A stretch of DNA of 16,468 bases from Sphingomonadaceae bacterium (GTDB taxonomy: Bacteria > Pseudomonadota > Alphaproteobacteria > Sphingomonadales > Sphingomonadaceae), in NCBI GenBank assembly GCA_013821585.1, contig JACDGO010000009.1, positions 1-16,468 of the forward strand. The letters are read 5' to 3'. The notes beneath the pieces were generated by a model, which saw only the letters and a list, made by a program, of their open reading frames with translations, had not been told where the DNA came from and did not search any database. Every line of letters starts with the position of its first letter. The first letter of the stretch is position 1. Both the position numbers and the translations under genes were made by a program. Positions 1-7,207 of the stretch are shown here, piece by piece.

Positions 1-2388
1 GTGGAAGGGCCGCTGGTTGACCGAGAAGGCGCCGACCAGCGCGCGGAAGCGGTTGGGATTGCTCAGCGTGAAGTCCGGATGCTGGGCGAGTTCGGCGACC
101 GCGTCGAGCGTGTCGCCGCGCGTCGACAGCGCCTGTGTGGAGAACCATTTATCGACCACCAGCGGATTGTCGCGATAGCGGTTGTAGAAGATATCGAGCG
201 CGGGGATGCGCTCGGCATTGTCGCCATTGGCGAGCGTACCGAGCGCCGATAGCCGGTCGGTCATGTTGTCGGCCGCTTCGAACTGCGCGAACGACAGCGT
301 TCCCGCGTCCTTCGCCTGAGCCGCCGCGATATAGCCGAGCGACACGTTGCGGATGCGCCGCGCGCCCTTCGCCGAGGGCGAATATTCGAAGCGCGTCGCG
401 GCATGCGCCGCATAGAGCGTGCGCCATTTCGCATCGAGTGCGTTGCCAAGGTCGCGGCGCAGCGCGTCGCGCGCGCTCGCGATCGCGTCGGGATCGACGA
501 CGAGCATCTGATCGCCGATAAAAGCCTCGCTCGGCAGCAGCACCGCCTCGCCGATGAAGGCAGGATCGAGTTCGGCATCGTCGAGGATCGCCGCGACCGC
601 GTCGATCACTGCGCTGTGGCTGGTCGCCCCGCCCGAAACCGCGGCGGTCAGCGTATCGAGCATCAGCTGTTGCATCGCCTCGTAGCGTGCGAACGGGTCG
701 TCGTCGTGCGCCGAAAGGAAAGCCAGATCGGCGGGCGTACGATCGGTCTCGACGATCACGGGCGCGGAGAAGTCGCGGTTGATCGACAGGACGGGCGGAC
801 GCGCGAAGCCATCGAAATCGAGCGTCGCCGTTTCGTCGTCGAGCACGAACAGGCTCTCGCCGCGATGTTCGGCGTCGTCGCGATCGAACAGCGCCAGGCG
901 GATGGGGAGCGGCATCGGCTGCGTCACGGGTTGTCCGGGCGTCGGCGGCACCGTCTGGCCGAGCGTCAGCGCGGTCTTGCCGGTCGCGTCATCGTGCGCG
1001 AGCGCCGCCTTGAGCTTGGGCGTTCCCGCCTGCTCGTACCAGCGGCGAAAGCGCGTCAGGTCCGCGCCGCTCGCGTCCTCCATCGCCTTGACGAAATCCT
1101 CGCACGTCGCCGCCTCGCCGTCGTGGCGGTCGAAATAGAGATCCGTTCCCGCGCGGAACTTCTCGGCACCCAGCATCGTGTGCATCATGCGGATGACTTC
1201 CGCGCCTTTCGAATAGACCGTCGCGGTGTAGAAATTGGCGATCTCGAGATAGGATTCGGGGCGGATCGGGTGCGCCAAAGGCCCGGCATCCTCGGGAAAC
1301 TGACCGGCGCGCAAGTTCCGGACATCCTCGATCCGCTTGACCGCCGCCGATCCTTGATCGGCGGAAAAGCTCTGGTCGCGAAAGACTGTGAAGCCCTCCT
1401 TCAGCGAAAGCTGGAACCAGTCGCGGCAAGTGACGCGGTTGCCCGACCAATTGTGGAAATATTCGTGCGCGACGACGCCGGCGACGCCGTCGAAATCCAT
1501 GTCGGTCGCGGTGTCGGGGTCGGCGAGGATGTAGCGCGAATTGAAGATGTTGAGCCCCTTGTTCTCCATCGCGCCGAAGTTGAAATCGTCGACCGCGACG
1601 ATATTGAACACGTCGAGGTCGTATTCGCGGCCGTAAGCGTCCTCGTCCCATTTCATCGCCGTCTTGAGTGCGGCCATCGCGTGCGCGGTCTTCGGCAAAT
1701 CGGCCCCGCGCACCCAGATGCCGAGTTGGACCTTGCGGCCGCCCATCGTCGTGAAGCTGTCGCGGTTCGCCTTGAGATCGCCCGCGACAAGCGCGAACAG
1801 GTAGCAGGGCTTGGGGAAGGGGTCGCGCCACTCGGCCCAGTGCCGCCCACCGCCCGCGTCGCCGCGGCCGACATTGTCACCGTTGGCGAGTAGCGCCGGA
1901 TAGGCCGCCTTGTCCGCGACCATCCGCACCGCATAGCGGCTGAGCACGTCGGGCCGGTCGGGGAAGAAGGTGATGCGGCGGAAGCCTTCGGCCTCGCACT
2001 GCGTGCATAGCAATCCGCCCGACGCATAGAGCCCCATCAGCTTGGTATTCTGCTCGGGCGCGATCTCGACCTCAGTCTCGATCGTTGCCGTGGCGCCAGG
2101 CAGGTCGACGATCAGCTTGCCGTCGTCGATCCGCCAGTCGTTGATCGCCTTGCCATCGACCGTCACCGACAAGGGAGTGAGGCCGTCGCTATCGAGCACC
2201 AGCGGCCGCGCGTGCGCCCCGTTGCGTTCGACCGTGAGCGTCGCGCGAACGCGCGTCTGCGCAGGGAATAAATCGAAATCGAGCGCGATGTCGGGTACAT
2301 ACCAGTCGGGCGGCCGGTAATCCTCCCGGCGGACGGCATGGGGTTCGGGCGCGAACGCCGCGGCGGCGGTGGTCTGAACATCGAGCAT
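1..2388 (-). CDS. pepN: Aminopeptidase N, M1 family (3' end cut by window edge)
   Basis: Cytoplasmic zinc metallo-aminopeptidase that removes N-terminal residues from peptides. The frame is open from an ATG at 2388 to the left edge, giving 796 codons. The Escherichia coli enzyme has 870 residues, so roughly the last 70-80 are missing. The exopeptidase motif GAMEN is at residues 272-276. The zinc motif HEYFH is at 308-312, the third zinc ligand lies in LKEG (E331), and the transition-state tyrosine is Y392 in YSKGAE. All of these sit at a constant offset of +11 from the E. coli residues (H297, H301, E320, Y381), so the alignment is essentially gap-free there. No signal peptide is visible, which fits a cytoplasmic enzyme. 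It is transcribed divergently from the outer-membrane protein gene across about 90 bases. The long open frames on the opposite strand are GC-rich shadows. Confidence 0.96.
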   Translation of the reverse strand, partial: MLDVQTTAAAAFAPEPHAVRREDYRPPDWYVPDIALDFDLFPAQTRVRATLTVERNGAHARPLVLDSDGLTPLSVTVDGKAINDWRIDDGKLIVDLPGATATIETEVEIAPEQNTKLMGLYASGGLLCTQCEAEGFRRITFFPDRPDVLSRYAVRMVADKAAYPALLANGDNVGRGDAGGGRHWAEWRDPFPKPCYLFALVAGDLKANRDSFTTMGGRKVQLGIWVRGADLPKTAHAMAALKTAMKWDEDAYGREYDLDVFNIVAVDDFNFGAMENKGLNIFNSRYILADPDTATDMDFDGVAGVVAHEYFHNWSGNRVTCRDWFQLSLKEGFTVFRDQSFSADQGSAAVKRIEDVRNLRAGQFPEDAGPLAHPIRPESYLEIANFYTATVYSKGAEVIRMMHTMLGAEKFRAGTDLYFDRHDGEAATCEDFVKAMEDASGADLTRFRRWYEQAGTPKLKAALAHDDATGKTALTLGQTVPPTPGQPVTQPMPLPIRLALFDRDDAEHRGESLFVLDDETATLDFDGFARPPVLSINRDFSAPVIVETDRTPADLAFLSAHDDDPFARYEAMQQLMLDTLTAAVSGGATSHSAVIDAVAAILDDAELDPAFIGEAVLLPSEAFIGDQMLVVDPDAIASARDALRRDLGNALDAKWRTLYAAHAATRFEYSPSAKGARRIRNVSLGYIAAAQAKDAGTLSFAQFEAADNMTDRLSALGTLANGDNAERIPALDIFYNRYRDNPLVVDKWFSTQALSTRGDTLDAVAELAQHPDFTLSNPNRFRALVGAFSVNQRPFH

Positions 2389-2438
2389 GGGCCGCACCCT
2401 AGGCAGTCGTATCCGGTTCGACAATTCTCTCTTGTTCC

Positions 2439-2453
2439 TGCGAGTGACTCGCA
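2439..2453. promoter_or_regulatory. Perfect 7-1-7 palindrome, candidate Fur box
   Basis: TGCGAGTGACTCGCA is a perfect inverted repeat with 7-base arms around one central base. This is the geometry of the Fur 7-1-7 operator. The GC-richer arms resemble, from memory, the TGCGAAT-type boxes of alphaproteobacteria. It lies 28 bases upstream of the outer-membrane protein start and about 50 bases upstream of pepN. Assignment to Fur is inference; another dimeric regulator is possible. Confidence 0.45.
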
Positions 2454-2475
2454 TTAGCGACATTCGCGAGGGAGA

Positions 2476-2490
2476 TGAGAATGATTCGCA
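2476..2490. promoter_or_regulatory. Second Fur-box-like palindrome over the start codon
   Basis: TGAGAATGATTCGCA has 7-base arms around one central base with a single mismatched pair. It is closer to the classical Fur arm sequence (GAATGATTC core) than the upstream copy. It covers the end of the ribosome binding site and the first codons of the outer-membrane protein gene. Its centre is 37 bases from the centre of the first palindrome. A bound repressor here would block initiation or early elongation. The function is inferred from sequence only. Confidence 0.4.
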
Positions 2491-3218
2491 AGATAGTAAT
2501 GGGCGCCGCCTTGGGATTGGTGCCGGTAAGCGCGCCGGCCGCGCCCGGCGTCGCGGAGAAAGTCTATGGCGCTACGATTGAAGGGGGCGTAACCGAACTT
2601 GAGAGCCGCTACGGACGGCTGACGGGCGGCCCGGACGACGGCGCGGACGCGCTGTCGCTCGAACTGGCGCACGGTTTTTCCGACAAATTCTACGCGGCGC
2701 TCGTCGCGAAATTCGAACGCGATCCCGCCGGACCTCGTCGTCTTGCCGAAGTGGCGATCGAAGGGATCGCGCCGATCGCACGCATCGACGCGCTCGGCCT
2801 CGATATCGCGCTTTACGGCGAATACGCGGCGGTGCGCGGAGGCCGCGACGCGTTGGAGGCCAAGCTGCTGCTCGAGCATCGCAAGGGATCGTTCGACGGG
2901 CGGTTGAACCTCGTCGGCGGGCGCGATCTGGCGAGCAGGGCGGTGACGGGCTTCGAATATGCCGCGAGTGCCGACTGGGCGATCGCCGACGCCTTTCGGC
3001 TTGGCGCTGCCGCGTTCGGCGACATCGGCGACAGCAACCGCTTGTTCCGCAAGGGCGAGCATTATGCCGGACCCGTCGCCAAGTTCGAGGTCGAGCCGTT
3101 GGGCGAGGGCTCCGAGATCGAGGTCGAGGCGGGTTATCTGTTCCCGATCGGCGGCCAGGCGAACGCGAACAACAACGGCCAGGCCCGCCTGCTGCTGGAA
3201 TGGGAGACGCGGTTCTGA
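2481..3218 (+). CDS. Predicted outer-membrane beta-barrel protein of unknown function
   Basis: Not recognised as a named family. The 245-residue product begins with a short basic stretch and a hydrophobic segment ending in an AxA-type signal peptidase site near residue 20, so export is likely. The mature part alternates polar and hydrophobic residues in short amphipathic strands (for example LSLELAHGFSDKFYAALVAKFE). It ends in ...LLEWETRF, a terminal phenylalanine typical of beta-barrels inserted by the BAM complex. The start at 2481 is preferred because GAGGGAG (2468-2474) is then 6 bases upstream. The in-frame ATG at 2475 would leave no spacing. Two Fur-like palindromes lie at 2439-2453 and 2476-2490, suggesting iron-responsive control. 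It stands alone, divergent from pepN. Role in iron or metal uptake is conjecture. Confidence 0.8.
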   Translation: MIRKIVMGAALGLVPVSAPAAPGVAEKVYGATIEGGVTELESRYGRLTGGPDDGADALSLELAHGFSDKFYAALVAKFERDPAGPRRLAEVAIEGIAPIARIDALGLDIALYGEYAAVRGGRDALEAKLLLEHRKGSFDGRLNLVGGRDLASRAVTGFEYAASADWAIADAFRLGAAAFGDIGDSNRLFRKGEHYAGPVAKFEVEPLGEGSEIEVEAGYLFPIGGQANANNNGQARLLLEWETRF

Positions 3219-3233
3219 GTTCGCTTTCGCACG

Positions 3234-3269
3234 CCGCTTGAAACCTTCCCCTCGTCCCGTATCAAGCGG
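3234..3269 (+). promoter_or_regulatory. Candidate promoter within an inverted repeat upstream of the M48 protease
   Basis: TTGAAA (3238-3243) and TATCAA (3260-3265), 16 bases apart, resemble a sigma-70 -35/-10 pair. They are overlapped by an 8-base inverted repeat, CCGCTTGA (3234-3241) and TCAAGCGG (3262-3269), separated by 20 bases. The repeat could be an operator or a weak hairpin after the preceding stop at 3218. It has no U-run, so an intrinsic terminator is unlikely. Confidence 0.3.
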
Positions 3270-3292
3270 ATAACACGCAATTGGGGGAATGC

Positions 3293-4498
3293 ATGATCTT
3301 GCTCCATCTGGCCGCGGCGACGGCCGCCTTCGATCCCGAAGCGGCGACGCGCGCCTATCTTGCTACGGTGAACGGCGTCGCGCGCGCGAAGTCGGACGCT
3401 TATTTCGAGGGCGGCTATTGGCTGATCCTGTGGAACGCGCTCGTCAGCCTCGCGATTTACTGGGCGATGCTGCGCTTCGGCTGGTCGGCGCGGTGGAGCG
3501 CGCTCGCGACGCGTTGGTCGCGATGGGTCTGGCTCCGCCCGGCGCTCTACGCGGTGATCTTTGTGACCGTGGACTATGTCCTGACCCTGCCGTGGACGAT
3601 CTACACCGACTTCGTGCGCGAAGGGCAATATGGCCTGATGAACCAGAGCTTCGGCGGCTGGTTCGCCGATTGGGCGAAGGCGCTCGCGCTGACGATCCCG
3701 GTCGCGGCGATCGCCTTCGCGGGAATCTTCCGCGCGATCCGGCGCAGTCCGAAACGCTGGTGGCTGTGGGGCGGACTCGTTTCGACCGTCTTTTTCGCTC
3801 TCGGCGCGGCGATCACGCCGGTGTTCGTCGCGCCGATGTTCAACACCTACACGCCGATGCCCCAGGGGCCGCTGCGCGACCGGATCCTCGCGATGGCGCA
3901 CGCAAACCATATCCCCACCGAAAACGTCTATGTGTTCGACGCGTCGAAGCAATCGAAACGCATCTCGGCGAACGTATCGGGGCTCGGCCCGACGATCCGC
4001 ATCTCGTTGAATGACAATTTGCTCAACCGCGCCGACGCGCATGAGGTCGCGGCCGTGATGGGACACGAGATGGGGCACTATGTCCTCGGGCATGTGTGGA
4101 AGGGGATCATCTTCTTCGCGCTGCTGTTCCTTGCGGGCTTTGCATTCTTGAAGGTCGCGAGCGAACGTCTGCTCGCGCGTTACGGGCCGCGCTGGGGCGT
4201 CACCGACATCGCCGATCCCGGCGTGACGCCATTGCTCGCCGCGCTGGCGACTGCGTTCCTGTTCGTCGCGACGCCGGTGACGAACAGCTTCGTCCGCTGG
4301 CATGAGAGCGAGGCCGACGCCTTCGGCCTGGGTGCGGCGCGCGAGCCCGATGGTTTCGCGCGCTCGGCGCTCAAGCTCGCCGAATATCGCAAGCTCGAGC
4401 CGACGCCGCTCGAGGAGGCGATTTTCTACGATCACCCTTCGGGCCGAACGCGCATCCGCATGGCGATGGACTGGAAAGCCGCGCACCCCGGCCAGTGA
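3293..4498 (+). CDS. M48 family membrane zinc metallopeptidase (Ste24/CAAX protease type)
   Basis: Integral-membrane protease of the Ste24 type. Bacterial members are thought to act in membrane protein quality control, since prenylated CAAX substrates are absent. Counting from ATG 3293 (401 residues), the zinc motif HEMGH is at 258-262. The third ligand is E338 in ESEAD, followed by the conserved aspartate. The N-terminal half has several hydrophobic helices (around 35-60, 80-100, 125-155 and 160-185). Another hydrophobic segment follows HEMGH directly and one lies near 305-325. This is the expected M48A layout, and PMFNTYTPMP before the catalytic domain is typical. A TTG at 3281 would add four residues, but GGGGGA at 3283-3288 favours the ATG at 3293. 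Its TGA overlaps the GTG of the next gene (GTGA), suggesting translational coupling. Confidence 0.93.
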   Translation: MILLHLAAATAAFDPEAATRAYLATVNGVARAKSDAYFEGGYWLILWNALVSLAIYWAMLRFGWSARWSALATRWSRWVWLRPALYAVIFVTVDYVLTLPWTIYTDFVREGQYGLMNQSFGGWFADWAKALALTIPVAAIAFAGIFRAIRRSPKRWWLWGGLVSTVFFALGAAITPVFVAPMFNTYTPMPQGPLRDRILAMAHANHIPTENVYVFDASKQSKRISANVSGLGPTIRISLNDNLLNRADAHEVAAVMGHEMGHYVLGHVWKGIIFFALLFLAGFAFLKVASERLLARYGPRWGVTDIADPGVTPLLAALATAFLFVATPVTNSFVRWHESEADAFGLGAAREPDGFARSALKLAEYRKLEPTPLEEAIFYDHPSGRTRIRMAMDWKAAHPGQ

Positions 4499-5307
4499 GC
4501 CGCCTGCTGATCTTCGGCCTCGGCTACACCGCCGTGCGCATCGCCGCGCGGCTGCGAAGCGCGGGGTGGCGGGTCGATGCGACCGGAAGCGCGGGAAACA
4601 TTGTCTTCGAGGACGCCGGGACGGTGCTTGCCGAGGCGACGCATGTGCTGTCGTCGGTCCCGCCCGGCGGCGACGTCGATCCGGTGCTCGACCGCTATGG
4701 CGGCGCGCTCGGCGGCAAATGGCTCGGCTATCTGTCGTCGACCGGCGTTTACGGCGATGCGGGAGGCGCGTGGATCGACGAGAGCGCGCCGCTGAATGGA
4801 CGGCGCGGCGGGCGGATAACCGCCGAGCTCGCCTGGCAGGCGCTTGGCGCGCGTGCGTTTCGTCTGCCCGGCATCTACGGCCCCGGCCGCTCGGCGCTCG
4901 ACCGCGTGCTCGAAGGAAAGGCGCACCGCGTCGACCTGCCCGGTCAGATATTTAGTCGCGTCCATGTCGACGACATCGCCTCGGGCGTGATCGCCGGGCT
5001 CGGTGCACCGCCGGGCGTCTACAACCTTGCCGACGATCGCCCCGCGAGTCAGAATACGGTGATCGAGACAGCGTGCGCGCTGCTCGGCGTCGCGCCGCCG
5101 TCCTTCGTCGCGCTTGAAAGCCTGAGCGTCGCGTCGCGCGCTTTCTATGGCGAAAACCGCCGCGTCGCGAACGGCAAGGCGAAGCGTTTGCTCGGCTGGC
5201 GGCCCGCTTACCCCGATTTCGCGGCGGGTCTCGGCGCACTGATCCCGCCGGCCAGTCCGGCAAGCGCAAGCACGCCTCCCGCCGCCGCCAGCAGCGACCA
5301 GCGATAG
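4495..5307 (+). CDS. NAD(P)-dependent SDR/epimerase-like protein (YeeZ type)
   Basis: A 270-residue atypical short-chain dehydrogenase. The N-terminus MSRLLIFGLGYTA carries the glycine-rich nucleotide-binding turn of a Rossmann fold. SSVPPGGD and SSTGVYGDAGG (near residue 80) match the YeeZ-like subgroup, and RVHVDDIA near 155-165 is typical of extended SDR proteins. No clear catalytic YxxxK is visible, so the enzymatic activity is unknown. It starts with GTG inside the stop of the M48 protease gene. The last third of the protein becomes low-complexity (PPASPASASTPPAAASSDQR) exactly where the gene runs antisense to the 3' end of the exporter gene. The C-terminus is therefore probably a recent read-out extension rather than part of the fold. 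Confidence 0.85.
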   Translation: MSRLLIFGLGYTAVRIAARLRSAGWRVDATGSAGNIVFEDAGTVLAEATHVLSSVPPGGDVDPVLDRYGGALGGKWLGYLSSTGVYGDAGGAWIDESAPLNGRRGGRITAELAWQALGARAFRLPGIYGPGRSALDRVLEGKAHRVDLPGQIFSRVHVDDIASGVIAGLGAPPGVYNLADDRPASQNTVIETACALLGVAPPSFVALESLSVASRAFYGENRRVANGKAKRLLGWRPAYPDFAAGLGALIPPASPASASTPPAAASSDQR

Positions 5308-6125
5308 CCTTCGAATACGGTCGACAGCAGCATCGCGAGCACCGGCGTGATAACGCTCGAATAGGCGGCGCGCGCCGGGCCGACCGCGCGGATCACGCCG
5401 AAATAACAGGTGAAAGCGACCGCGCTCGCCAATATGCCCAAATGGAGAATGCCGGCGAGATAGCCCCAGCGCCACTCGACGATCGGCGGCCCCGCCGTCA
5501 TCCAGGCGAAAAGGGCGTCGATTCCTGCACCCCACAGCATTCCCCAGGCGAGCATCGACGCCATCGGCAGCGCCCGCGCACGCTCGGTCCCCTGCATCAC
5601 GTTCGCCGCCGAGGCGGAGAGCACGCCGAGAAATGTCAGGCCGACGCCGAGGATCGTCGCGGGGCCACTCGACGCGTCGGTACGAGCCTCATGGAGGATC
5701 AGCATCGCGACGCCGGCGAGCGCGACCGCCGAACCGCCGAGGAAACGTCCCGCGACCGGCTGTTTGAGGAAGATGCGCGCGAGAATCGCGTTGGGGACGA
5801 GCAAAAGTGCGAACACCACCGCGACTAGGCCGGAGGTTATGTGCGCCTCCGCGCGGTAGACGAAGTTGAAGTTGAGAACGAACTGGGCGACGCCGAAGGG
5901 GATCGCGAACGCCTGCCCCGCCCGGCCGAGGCGCAAGGGCGCTCCGGTCGCGAGCGCATAGGCGAACATCGCCACGGCGGCGACGAGGAAGCGGTACGTG
6001 ACCGACCAGCTGGGCGGCACGACGCCGAGCTGGTCGCGGATGACGATCCACGTCGATCCCCAGATCAAAGTCGCGACCGCGAACGGGATGAGCACCCGCG
6101 CGCGCAGCATCGGCGCATCGCTCAC
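5208..6125 (-). CDS. EamA/DMT family transporter
   Basis: A 305-residue member of the drug/metabolite transporter superfamily, inner membrane, with about ten hydrophobic helices in two EamA repeats. The first repeat begins with FAVATLIWGSTWIVIRDQLG, the usual N-terminal signature. The second starts near FLGVLSASAANVMQGT. The family includes exporters of amino acids and related metabolites; the substrate here is unknown. The GTG start at 6125 overlaps the TGA of the upstream threonine aldolase gene (GTGA), so the two are probably co-translated. An ATG at 6110 is the alternative start. Linkage to an amino-acid enzyme hints at amino-acid export, but this is inference. The 3' end overlaps the SDR gene on the other strand by 100 bases (5208-5307). 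Confidence 0.9.
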   Translation of the reverse strand: MSDAPMLRARVLIPFAVATLIWGSTWIVIRDQLGVVPPSWSVTYRFLVAAVAMFAYALATGAPLRLGRAGQAFAIPFGVAQFVLNFNFVYRAEAHITSGLVAVVFALLLVPNAILARIFLKQPVAGRFLGGSAVALAGVAMLILHEARTDASSGPATILGVGLTFLGVLSASAANVMQGTERARALPMASMLAWGMLWGAGIDALFAWMTAGPPIVEWRWGYLAGILHLGILASAVAFTCYFGVIRAVGPARAAYSSVITPVLAMLLSTVFEGYRWSLLAAAGGVLALAGLAGGISAPRPAAKSG

Positions 6126-7123
6126 AGCGCGGCCAGCGCCTTCGCCAGCGCCTCTGTCTCCGTCTCGGGTTGATTCCAGGAAACTACGAAGCGGACCTCG
6201 CCCGCTGCCCAGTCGTAGAAGGCGAAGCCCTGCGCGCGCAGCGCCGCGGTCTCTTCGGGAGTCGCGCGCACGAACAACTCGTTCGCTTCGACCGGATGGA
6301 TCAGGCGCGCGCCAGCCGCCGCCGCGATCCGCGCCGCGCCGGCGTTCGCGGCGCGCGCGTTGGCGAGCCACAGGTCGCCGTCGAGCAGCGCGAGGATCTG
6401 CGCGGCGAGATAGCGGCCCTTTGACAGCAAATGCCCCGCGCGCTTCTGGCGGATCAGCGTCTCGGCGGCGAGGCCCCCGTCGAAGAAAACGAGCGCCTCG
6501 GCGGAGAGGCCGCCGTTCTTGACGAAGCCGAAGCTCAGCACTTCGACGCCCGCGCGCCACATCAGATCGGCGGGCGACGCGCCCGTATGAACGACGGCGT
6601 TGGCGAAGCGCGCGCCGTCCATATGCAGCCGCAGCCCGCGCGCCTTCGCCAGTTCGCCGATCGCGGCGAGCTCGGCAGCCGTATAACTCAGCCCATATTC
6701 GGTCGCGTTGGTGATCGAAATCGCCGCCGGCTGGACGCGGTGGACGTCGTTCGCGATCTCGTCGAGCCGCGCGGCGATCGTGTCGGGTGTCAGCTTCGCG
6801 CCCGGCCCTTCGGCGAGCAGCAGCTTGGCGCCGTGGGTATAGAATTCGGGGGCGCCCGCCTCGTCGTTCTGGATGTGCGCGTCCTTGTGGCAGAGGACGC
6901 CGCGATAGGGCGGGCACAACGCCGCGAGCGCGAGCGCGTTGGCGGCGGTGCCGCTCGGCACCCACATCGCTTCGACCTCGGTCTCGAACAATTCCGAGAA
7001 ACGTCGCGAAAGCGATCCGGTCAGCGCGTCGCCTTCATAGGCGGTATCGACCGCGGCGGCGCGCGCCATCGCTTCGATCACCGCGCGATGCGCGGGGGCG
7101 GCATTGTCCGAGAAGAAGCGCAT
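6122..7123 (-). CDS. ltaE: Low-specificity L-threonine aldolase (PLP-dependent)
   Basis: A 333-residue fold-type I PLP enzyme cleaving L-threonine/L-allo-threonine to glycine and acetaldehyde, and probably other beta-hydroxy amino acids. MRFFSDNAAPAH at the start and YEGDALTGSLSRRF match the beta-eliminating lyase/threonine aldolase family. SGTAANALAL near 57-66 binds the cofactor phosphate. D169 in HMDGAR pairs with the pyridine nitrogen, and K202 in LSFGFVKNGG is the Schiff-base lysine. The VKNGG context resembles the Pseudomonas-type enzymes rather than the E. coli SKGLGAP form. The start at 7123 is chosen because the family signature begins there. An open frame continues upstream to 7348, but that stretch is antisense to the neighbouring lyase gene. 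It is followed by a coupled EamA exporter gene. Confidence 0.92.
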   Translation of the reverse strand: MRFFSDNAAPAHRAVIEAMARAAAVDTAYEGDALTGSLSRRFSELFETEVEAMWVPSGTAANALALAALCPPYRGVLCHKDAHIQNDEAGAPEFYTHGAKLLLAEGPGAKLTPDTIAARLDEIANDVHRVQPAAISITNATEYGLSYTAAELAAIGELAKARGLRLHMDGARFANAVVHTGASPADLMWRAGVEVLSFGFVKNGGLSAEALVFFDGGLAAETLIRQKRAGHLLSKGRYLAAQILALLDGDLWLANARAANAGAARIAAAAGARLIHPVEANELFVRATPEETAALRAQGFAFYDWAAGEVRFVVSWNQPETETEALAKALAAL

Positions 7124-7165
7124 GCCGCGCGCTTTGCGGGGCGGCGGCGTGCGCGTCAATGCGCG

Positions 7166-7205
7166 GAGGCTTTGCCTCGGACCCGCCATTCGTGCGAAGC
7201 GCACG
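7166..7205 (+). promoter_or_regulatory. Two short hairpins in the leader of the cystathionine gamma-lyase-type gene
   Basis: GAGGC-ttt-GCCTC (7166-7178) and CGTGCG-aag-CGCACG (7191-7205) are perfect inverted repeats. The second ends two bases before the ATG at 7208 and would cover the ribosome-binding region. No clear Shine-Dalgarno sequence is visible. They may modulate translation, or act as protein-binding sites in the 84-base divergent region shared with the threonine aldolase gene. They do not match a riboswitch that I recognise. Confidence 0.3.
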
Positions 7206-7207
7206 GC

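Noticed and set aside
403..1893. Long plus-strand open frame (496 codons) opposite pepN
   Set aside because: It is antisense to a gene with all M1 peptidase motifs. Its Arg/Glu/Val-rich composition without motifs is the usual shadow in GC-rich DNA.
3134..4486. Minus-strand open frame of 450 codons opposite the M48 protease
   Set aside because: Arg/Asp-rich shadow with no domain signature; the plus strand encodes an intact zinc protease.
5208..6965. A 585-codon minus-strand frame that would fuse an upstream region to the EamA transporter
   Set aside because: The first 280 codons are an out-of-frame shadow of threonine aldolase. The transporter signature begins only near 6125, where a GTG overlaps the upstream stop.
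6431..7207. In-frame N-terminal extension of the cystathionine gamma-lyase-type enzyme
   Set aside because: The extension is antisense to threonine aldolase, and family homology starts at the ATG at 7208.
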